Below, one piece after another: positions 58,643-64,000 of a stretch of 64,000 nucleotides of DNA. The DNA lies in the NCBI GenBank assembly GCA_016715895.1, contig JADJXH010000004.1:1798001-1862000 (forward strand). The letters run 5' to 3'. The position numbers and the translations under genes are program-made. This stretch comes from Flavobacteriales bacterium. Lineage in GTDB: Bacteria; Bacteroidota; Bacteroidia; Flavobacteriales_F; PHOS-HE28. Every line of letters begins with the position of its first letter. Position 1 is the stretch's first letter. The notes under the pieces are model-generated. The model did not search any database. It was not told the origin of the DNA and worked only from the letters and a program-made list of their open reading frames with translations.

Positions 58643-59731
58643 ATGATCGGCCACCGCTTCGCGAAGTACATCCCCCCGGAGGACGATCGCTCGCCCTTCG
58701 AGAAGCTGCTGCCCCTGTTCCTGGAGCTGCTCACCCACACCAGCGGCGATGTGGAGGAGGCCCTCGACTGGATGGACCAGCTCGACAAGGAGCACGGCTT
58801 CTACAGCAAGGATTACGGCCGCAAGGAGTTCGAGGATGACCTGCGCAAGCACGGCATGATCGGCAGGCCCACGAAGGGAGGCAAGGCCCCGCTCACCGGC
58901 AAGGCCGAGAAGCTCATCCGCGAACGCGCGTTGGATCAGGTGTTCGGCAGGCTGAAGAAGGTGGACCGCGGGAACCATGCGTTGCGCCGCACCGGACAGG
59001 GCGACGAGCCCACCAGCGACCGGCGCAGCTACCGCTTCGGCGACCGCATCGAGCAGGTGGCCATGAGCGACAGCATCCGCAACGCCCAGCAGCGCGGCCT
59101 CGATGAGCTGCGGATGAGCGAGGACGACCTGGAGGTGATCGAGACCGAGCACCAGAGCGCCTGCGCCACCGTGCTCATGATCGACATCAGCCACAGCATG
59201 ATCCTCTATGGCGAGGACCGCATCACCCCGGCGAAGAAGGTGGCCATGGCCCTCGCCGAGCTCATCAAGCGGCGCTACCCCAAGGACACGCTCGACATCG
59301 TGGTGTTCGGCAACGATGCGTGGCAGGTGAGCCTGAAGGACCTGCCCTACCTGCAGGTGGGGCCCTTCCACACCAACACCGTGGCCGGGCTGGAGCTCGC
59401 CATGGACATCCTGCGCCGCCGGAAGGTGCGCAACCGCCGCATCGTGATGATCACCGATGGCAAGCCCAGCTGCATCAAGCGCGACGGCGAGTACTACATG
59501 AACAGCTTCGGGCTCGACGAGTTCATCGTGGCCCGCACGCTCGATGCCGCCGTGCGCGCGCGCAAGGCCGGCATCCTCATCACCACCTTCATGATCGCGC
59601 GCGACAATTACCTCCAGCGGTTCATCGAGCGCTTCACCGAGGCCAACCAGGGCCGCGCGTTCTATACCGGCCTGCAGGGGCTCGCGGACATGGTGTTCCG
59701 CGACCACACCACCAACCGCAAAGCCTCCTGA
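58643..59731 (+). CDS. VWA domain protein (chelatase-like partner)
   Basis: 362 residues. The N-terminal helical part ('RFAKYIPPEDDRSPFEKLLP', 'KAEKLIRERALDQVFGRLKK') precedes a von Willebrand A domain with a complete MIDAS: DISHS (Asp181, Ser183, Ser185), Thr in 'HTNTVAGLELAMDIL' and Asp in 'VMITDGKPS'. Together with the downstream AAA+ gene it resembles the MoxR/VWA or Mg-chelatase ChlI/ChlD pairing, in which the AAA+ motor and metal-dependent adhesion partner remodel a client protein. Client unknown. Confidence 0.9.
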   Translation: MIGHRFAKYIPPEDDRSPFEKLLPLFLELLTHTSGDVEEALDWMDQLDKEHGFYSKDYGRKEFEDDLRKHGMIGRPTKGGKAPLTGKAEKLIRERALDQVFGRLKKVDRGNHALRRTGQGDEPTSDRRSYRFGDRIEQVAMSDSIRNAQQRGLDELRMSEDDLEVIETEHQSACATVLMIDISHSMILYGEDRITPAKKVAMALAELIKRRYPKDTLDIVVFGNDAWQVSLKDLPYLQVGPFHTNTVAGLELAMDILRRRKVRNRRIVMITDGKPSCIKRDGEYYMNSFGLDEFIVARTLDAAVRARKAGILITTFMIARDNYLQRFIERFTEANQGRAFYTGLQGLADMVFRDHTTNRKAS

Positions 59732-59772
59732 TCCGCACGGGCGCGTCATGCCGCGCGCGTATTCCCAGAACG

Positions 59773-61281
59773 ATGAACCATCCCGTCATCAGCACCCTCG
59801 GCGACCTGAAGAAGAGCGGCTACACGCCGCGCAGTGTGAAGGAGGAGCTTCGCGCCAACCTCATCGCCCGCATCCGCGCGAAGCAACCGCTGTTCGAGGG
59901 CATCCACGGCTATGAGCACACCGTGGTCCCTGCGCTCGAGCGCGCGATCCTCGCCGGACACAGCATCAACCTGCTCGGCCTGCGCGGGCAGGCGAAGACC
60001 CGCATGGCCCGTTCGCTGGTGCAGCTGTTGGACGAGTGGATCCCCGTGGTGGCCGGCAGTGAGATCAACGACGACCCGCTGGCGCCCATTTCACGCTACG
60101 CCAGGGAACAGATCACCATCCACGGCGACCACACGCCCATCGCGTGGGTGCACCGCAACGACCGCTACACGGAGAAGCTCTCCACGCCCGATGTCACCGT
60201 GGCCGACCTCATCGGCGACAGCGACCCCATCAAGGCGGCGAACCTCAAGCTCGACTACAGCGACGAGCGTGTGATCCACTTCGGTCTGGTGCCCCGCAGC
60301 CATCGCGGCATCTTCGTCATCAACGAGCTGCCCGACCTGCAGCCGCGCATCCAGGTGGCGCTGTTCAACATCCTGCAGGAGGGCGACGTGCAGATCCGCG
60401 GCTTCAAGCTGCGCCTGCCGCTCGACATCCAGTTCGTGTTCACCGCGAACCCCGAGGACTACACCAACCGCGGCGCCATCATCACCCCGCTGAAGGACCG
60501 CATCCAGAGCCAGATCCTCACGCACTATCCCCCCACGATCGAGCTGGGCATGCGCATCACCGCGCAGGAGGTGCGCAGCCCGCGGGAGCAGACGCGGCGT
60601 GTGCGGGTGCCCGACCTGATCCGCGTGCTCGTGGAGCGGATCGCGTTGGAGGCCCGGGAGAGCGACTACGTGGACCGCAAGAGCGGCGTCAGCGCACGCC
60701 TTACCATCAGCGCGCTGGAGAGCGCCATCAGCGCGGCCGAACTGCGGGCGCTGCGCACCGGCGAGGAGCGCACCACGGTGCGCATCGCCGACCTGTTCGC
60801 CGTGGGTCCCGCGATCAACGGCAAGATCGAGCTGGTCTACGAAGGCGAGCAGGAAGGGGCCGAGAAGGTGGCGCGTCACCTGCTCTCACAGGCCCTGCGC
60901 AACGTGTTCCTGGAGCTCTTCCCGGACCCGGAGAAGGCCCGTCGGCGCGCGAAGGTCGAGGCCAGGGGCCGCTCGGTGCCCGATCCCTATGCCGCGGTGG
61001 TGTCGCACTTCGACGAGCACGCGGTTGAGCTTCCGCTGGAGGCGACGGATGCCGCGTACGCGGCGGCGCTGCAGCAGGTGCCGGGGCTCACCGACCTCGT
61101 ACGGTCACGCCACGGCTACCTCGATGCGGACGAGCTGCCGGTGTGGATGGAGTTCGTGCTCCATGGACTTGCGGAACTGAGCCGCGTGGGCCGGGCCGAG
61201 ATCGAGGGCGCCACACGCTTCAGCGACCTCATGGGCAGCGTGCTCACGGGGGGCGATGACGACGGAGCGGACGATCGATGA
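59773..61281 (+). CDS. AAA+ ATPase, ChlI/MoxR-like
   Basis: 502 residues. Nucleotide-binding loop GLRGQAKT (69-76, Lys75), with Gln-Ala where the classical P-loop has xG. The Walker B position is 'GIFVINELPDLQPRIQ', where Asn-Glu replaces Asp-Glu. Sensor region 'FVFTANPEDYTNRG' and arginine-finger region 'ITPLKDRIQSQI' follow. The VWA gene precedes it by 41 bp and a CPBP protease gene overlaps its stop (ATGA). I recall the same P-loop variation in homologues of this Bacteroidota subfamily, so it is probably functional. Confidence 0.9.
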   Translation: MNHPVISTLGDLKKSGYTPRSVKEELRANLIARIRAKQPLFEGIHGYEHTVVPALERAILAGHSINLLGLRGQAKTRMARSLVQLLDEWIPVVAGSEINDDPLAPISRYAREQITIHGDHTPIAWVHRNDRYTEKLSTPDVTVADLIGDSDPIKAANLKLDYSDERVIHFGLVPRSHRGIFVINELPDLQPRIQVALFNILQEGDVQIRGFKLRLPLDIQFVFTANPEDYTNRGAIITPLKDRIQSQILTHYPPTIELGMRITAQEVRSPREQTRRVRVPDLIRVLVERIALEARESDYVDRKSGVSARLTISALESAISAAELRALRTGEERTTVRIADLFAVGPAINGKIELVYEGEQEGAEKVARHLLSQALRNVFLELFPDPEKARRRAKVEARGRSVPDPYAAVVSHFDEHAVELPLEATDAAYAAALQQVPGLTDLVRSRHGYLDADELPVWMEFVLHGLAELSRVGRAEIEGATRFSDLMGSVLTGGDDDGADDR

Positions 61282-61886
61282 ACGCACCACGCGGCACGTC
61301 CCGCATGGTGCTGATGCTGTCGGCCTTCACCCTTTTCGTCCTGGGCGGGATCGGCCTTTGGGTGATCGTCTCCGCGCAGGAACGCGACCTTGATGGGGTC
61401 ATCGGCCTCCGGTCCCCGTGGTGGCGAGCCATCGCGTTCGGCGCCGGGGTGGGTGTGACCACCGGCGTGGGGGCCGTGCTGCTGCTGCGCCAGCCTTACC
61501 TGCGGCCGGTGGCCCGGCGCTACGCCGGACTCCTCGGGCCCTTGGTCCCGCGCCGCTGGCAGCACGTGGTGCTCTCGCTGTCCGCCGGTATCGGGGAGGA
61601 GCTGCTCTTCCGGGGTGCCATCCAGCACTGGCTGGGCGTTCCGCTCACCGCGGTGCTCTTCGTCGCCTTGCACGGCTACCTGGACCCGCGAGACCGGCGT
61701 GTGAGCCTGTACGGACTTTACCTGGTCATCTGCATGGTCGCGTATGGAGGCATGGCGCACGCTTGGGGGCTGCTGCCCGCCATGGTGGCGCATGTCGTGT
61801 TCGACCTGATCCTGTTCGACAGGCTTCGCGCCTGGACCAGGAGCGGTCCCGACGGCCGATCGGTCGCTGCCGAGCGTCAGTCCTGA
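61278..61886 (+). CDS. CPBP-family intramembrane metalloprotease (Abi/CAAX-like)
   Basis: 202 residues, about five to six transmembrane helices. Motif 1 is 'GIGEELLFRGAIQHWL' (Glu107, Glu108, Arg112), motif 2 His in 'VLFVALHGYL', motif 3 His in 'AMVAHVVFDLILF'. CPBP proteins are glutamate-type intramembrane proteases of the CAAX-prenyl-protease/bacteriocin-processing family. Translationally coupled to the AAA+ gene. Its 3' end overlaps the convergent gene by 10 nt. Confidence 0.88.
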   Translation: MNAPRGTSRMVLMLSAFTLFVLGGIGLWVIVSAQERDLDGVIGLRSPWWRAIAFGAGVGVTTGVGAVLLLRQPYLRPVARRYAGLLGPLVPRRWQHVVLSLSAGIGEELLFRGAIQHWLGVPLTAVLFVALHGYLDPRDRRVSLYGLYLVICMVAYGGMAHAWGLLPAMVAHVVFDLILFDRLRAWTRSGPDGRSVAAERQS

Positions 61887-62290
61887 GGGTACTTGTGGAT
61901 GTCCTTGTAGTCGTCGTCCATCTCCGACTTCACCCGATGCATGCGCATGCCCAGCATGGCCAGTTCGCGATGGCCGTGCTTCAGCAGCCAGTCGAAGGCC
62001 TCGCGGTCCCCGTCCCCGGTGAGGGCGAGTTGGCGGAGCACACCGTGCCCATGCCGTTCCAGCCAGTCCAGCGCGCCGTGGTCGCCCTCGATGCCGGCGA
62101 TGACCGCCATCAGGTGCGGATGCCCGTTGTCCAGCAACCACTTCCGGGCGTCCTGCTTGTTGCGCAGTGCGAAGGTGAAGACCCCCAGCTCCGGGAAGCC
62201 GTTCTTCAGCAGCCAGTCGCGGATGGCCGCGTTGCCGCTGATGGCCTCGCCCCAGGCGAGCAGGACCTTGGTGGGGTAGCTGGTGCGCAT
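61877..62290 (-). CDS. Small repeat protein of unknown function
   Basis: 137 residues made of about four degenerate helical repeats with a DWLL..NG/HG core ('AAIRDWLLKNGFPELGVF', 'DARKWLLDNGHPHLMAV', 'ALDWLERHGHGVLRQLAL', 'AFDWLLKHGHRELAML'). The spacing of about 28 residues resembles ankyrin-like or other alpha-solenoid repeats. Cytosolic (no signal). TAGCTTTG lies 9 nt before the start. Confidence 0.82.
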   Translation of the reverse strand: MRTSYPTKVLLAWGEAISGNAAIRDWLLKNGFPELGVFTFALRNKQDARKWLLDNGHPHLMAVIAGIEGDHGALDWLERHGHGVLRQLALTGDGDREAFDWLLKHGHRELAMLGMRMHRVKSEMDDDYKDIHKYPQD

Positions 62291-62299
62291 CCGTTCGGT

Positions 62300-62307
62300 C
62301 AAAGCTA
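62300..62307 (-). promoter_or_regulatory. -7 box TAGCTTTG
   Basis: TAGCTTTG on the minus strand, 9 nt before the ATG at 62290. Only 45 bp separate the two divergent start codons here. Confidence 0.5.
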
Positions 62308-62323
62308 GCGGCCGGCCGAGCGA

Positions 62324-62331
62324 TACCTTCG
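62324..62331 (+). promoter_or_regulatory. -7 box TACCTTCG
   Basis: TACCTTCG, 4 nt before the ATG at 62336, so the TPR gene mRNA would start at or very near its AUG. Confidence 0.5.
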
Positions 62332-62335
62332 CCGC

Positions 62336-63361
62336 ATGCGGTCGTTCATCGTCGGCGTGTGGGTCCTGTGCGCGCTCGGGGGCAGTGCCCAGGACAGGAA
62401 CGAGCGTGAGCTGCGCACCGTGCGCCGCCTGCTCGATCAGGGCAAGGTGTATCCGGCCCTGCGGCGCTGCGATGGGCTCATGACCCGTGACATGCCGAAG
62501 GCACCGGTGCTGCTGCTGCGGGCCGAGGCCAACGCGCGGGTACGGTCCCATCCGGCGGCGATCGAGGATGCCCGTGCCGCGCTTGCGGGCGGTCTCGATG
62601 ATCGCGGTCGCCAACAGGCCTGGTTCTGGACGGGCATGGCCTGGCTGGGCCTGCAGCAGGGCGACAGCGCCATCATGGCCTTCGAACGCGCCACGCCCGG
62701 CCCCGAGCGCGATCTGCGCATGGCCATGTCCCTCTCCCTGATGGGGCGCTGTCGGGAGGCGATCGCGCTGTACGACGCGTTGCTCGCGGCGGACGAGGGC
62801 ACCGCCGCCCTGCGCGAACGGGGCGCCTGCCTGGCCCGCGAGGGCGATACGGCCCGCGCCCGGGCCGACCTGGACCGCGCCATCGCGCTGGACCCCCGCG
62901 ATCCGGTGAACTGGAACAGTCGCGGCTTCCATCGCTGGGCGCTGCATGGCGACCACGAACGTGCGCTCTCGGACTATGCGCAGGCCATCAAGCTGAACCC
63001 GAACTACACCTACGCCATCAACAACAGGGGCTACAGCAGGCTGAAGCTGGGGCAGGTGGACAAGGCCCGGCGCGACGTGCTGCTGGCCGGTCGCCGCAAC
63101 GCGGACAACCCGTACGTGGACCACAACCGCGGACTGATCGCGCTGGCGGAAGGCGACAGCGCGCGGGCCTGCGGTGCGTTCCGCATGGCCGAGGCCAAGG
63201 GCGGCACCCCCCTTTACGGCCGCGAGCTCGATGACCTCTTGAAGGCCTGTCCGCGGCCGATCCGACCGGACGGGACAACCGCACCCGGCGCACCGCCCCC
63301 CACCCCCAACGCACCGACCAAGGCCCCGGCACGCAACGCCCCCGGCCGCAACGCCCCCTGA
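62336..63361 (+). CDS. Secreted TPR-repeat protein
   Basis: 341 residues: signal peptide (MRSFIVGVWVLCALGGSAQ), then about seven TPR-like helix pairs, clearest at 'AALRERGACLAREGDTARAR', 'NWNSRGFHRWALHGDHERAL', 'YAINNRGYSRLKLGQVDKAR' and 'PYVDHNRGLIALAEGDSARA'. The C-terminus is Pro/Ala-rich and disordered ('APGAPPPTPNAPTKAPARN'). Probably a periplasmic protein-interaction scaffold. Confidence 0.9.
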   Translation: MRSFIVGVWVLCALGGSAQDRNERELRTVRRLLDQGKVYPALRRCDGLMTRDMPKAPVLLLRAEANARVRSHPAAIEDARAALAGGLDDRGRQQAWFWTGMAWLGLQQGDSAIMAFERATPGPERDLRMAMSLSLMGRCREAIALYDALLAADEGTAALRERGACLAREGDTARARADLDRAIALDPRDPVNWNSRGFHRWALHGDHERALSDYAQAIKLNPNYTYAINNRGYSRLKLGQVDKARRDVLLAGRRNADNPYVDHNRGLIALAEGDSARACGAFRMAEAKGGTPLYGRELDDLLKACPRPIRPDGTTAPGAPPPTPNAPTKAPARNAPGRNAP

Positions 63362-63363
63362 CC

Positions 63364-64000
63364 ATGAGCACGATCGAAAGCATGATGCGGCCCGACGCCC
63401 TGAAGGGAAGGGTCATCGTTGTCACAGGTGGCGGTACCGGCCTGGGCTTGAGCATGGCGCGCACCTTCCTGGCCCTCGGCGCGCAGGTGGTGATCACCAG
63501 CCGCAAGCAGGACGTGCTGGACGGGGCGGCGGCGGAGCTCATCCGCGAGACCGGAGGTGAGGTGCTCGCCGTGGCCTGCGACGTGCGCAAGTACCTGGAG
63601 GTGGAGCAGCTTCTTGAACGCACGCTGCAGCGCTTCGGCCGCGTGGACGCGCTGGTGAACAACGCCGCGGGCAATTTCATCAGCCCCACGGAGCGGCTCA
63701 GCAGCAAGGCCTTCGAGGTCATCATCGACATCGTGCTGATGGGCACGGTGAACTGCACGCTCGCCTTCGGAAAGCACTGGATCGCCAACGGGGAGCGCGA
63801 CAAGGCGGTGCTGAACATCACCACCACCTATGCGTGGACGGGCAGCGGCTACGTGGTGCCCAGCGCCTGTGCCAAGGCCGGTGTGCTCGCGCTCACGCGT
63901 TCGCTGGCCGTGGAATGGGCCCGCCACGGCATCCGCAGCAACGCCATCGCGCCCGGACCCTTTCCCACCAAGGGTGCGTGGAGCCGCCTGTTGCCCGGGG
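63364..64000 (+). CDS. 2,4-dienoyl-CoA reductase-like SDR, C-terminus beyond window
   Basis: 212 residues visible. Rossmann motif 'VTGGGTGLGLSMARTFLALG', 'NNAAGNFISPTERLSSKAF' and the active-site segment 'TGSGYVVPSACAKAGVLALT'. The 'NNAAGNF', 'PGPFPTKGAW' and 'GYVVPSACAKAG' motifs are characteristic of NADPH-dependent 2,4-dienoyl-CoA reductases that act in degradation of unsaturated fatty acids. It starts 2 nt after the TPR gene stop. The ORF is open at the right edge. Confidence 0.9.
   Translation, partial: MSTIESMMRPDALKGRVIVVTGGGTGLGLSMARTFLALGAQVVITSRKQDVLDGAAAELIRETGGEVLAVACDVRKYLEVEQLLERTLQRFGRVDALVNNAAGNFISPTERLSSKAFEVIIDIVLMGTVNCTLAFGKHWIANGERDKAVLNITTTYAWTGSGYVVPSACAKAGVLALTRSLAVEWARHGIRSNAIAPGPFPTKGAWSRLLPG

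Noticed and set aside
57482..59749. N-terminal extension of the nitroreductase frame to 59749
   Set aside because: It covers the T9SS cargo and VWA genes on the other strand, has shadow-like composition, and the nitroreductase fold starts at 57481.

Overview
The window looks like a chromosomal segment of a high-GC member of the Bacteroidota, most likely Flavobacteriales. The main evidence is at least eight secreted proteins ending in type-A type IX secretion (T9SS) sorting domains (NP..P, LYDATGR-like core, LPxGxYxL end). Other support comes from delta-60 repeats, GEVED and PKD domains, LytTR and HisKA_3 regulators, and Bacteroidota-type -7 promoter boxes (TAnnTTtG) in place of Shine-Dalgarno sequences. 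No rRNA, tRNA or phage structural genes were seen. The species cannot be named from sequence alone.

Layout. 1-6.1 kb: three secreted surface proteins on the minus strand (a partial BNR-repeat protein, a tail-fibre-like protein, an M43 metalloprotease). 6.2-9.3 kb: a compact minus-strand unit of lipoprotein, membrane protein, HisKA_3 kinase and LuxR-type regulator. 9.4-11.3 kb: a secreted protein and a zincin whose 3' end is lost in a roughly 90-bp G tract. 11.6-19.7 kb: a type I restriction-modification locus in which hsdM-hsdS is separated from hsdR by a DUF3800 gene, a GIY-YIG/DUF4357 gene and a REP-associated tyrosine transposase (RAYT). The RAYT is surrounded and invaded by its REP-like palindromes. 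19.7-26.7 kb: a repeat-rich accessory zone with a PemK/MazF-like toxin-antitoxin pair, gene remnants, a complete IS256-family element with a frameshifted transposase, a 333-bp tandem duplication and hairpin repeat arrays. 24.6-30.2 kb: T9SS cargo genes and a small membrane protein.

30.4-38.8 kb: a CopA copper ATPase, carrying a 45-bp palindrome inside its ORF, converges on a photorepair operon. That operon holds an SDR, DUF429, a tiny DUF2256 protein, an Fe-S photolyase/cryptochrome and a DASH cryptochrome, and is preceded by a LytS/LytTR pair. 38.9-47.8 kb: a plus-strand run of acpH, mltF, two secreted PPAD/agmatine-deiminase-family enzymes flanking a subtilase, and a DUF922 putative protease. 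47.8-58.6 kb: more T9SS cargo, a tail-fibre (S74) protein, an outer-membrane barrel whose signal peptide is encoded by a microsatellite, an M23/LysM peptidase and a nitroreductase. 58.6-64 kb: a VWA/AAA+/CPBP operon, small proteins, a TPR protein and a partial 2,4-dienoyl-CoA-reductase-like SDR.

The most unusual signals are four. (1) A duplicated ~240-residue C-terminal module with paired NDRDPIL motifs is shared by an M43 protease, a subtilase and a deiminase. (2) Palindromic elements sit in frame inside hsdM, the RAYT gene and copA. (3) A -7 box lies only 4-29 nt before the start codon at many genes, implying very short or near-leaderless mRNAs. (4) A signal peptide is built from a hexanucleotide microsatellite.
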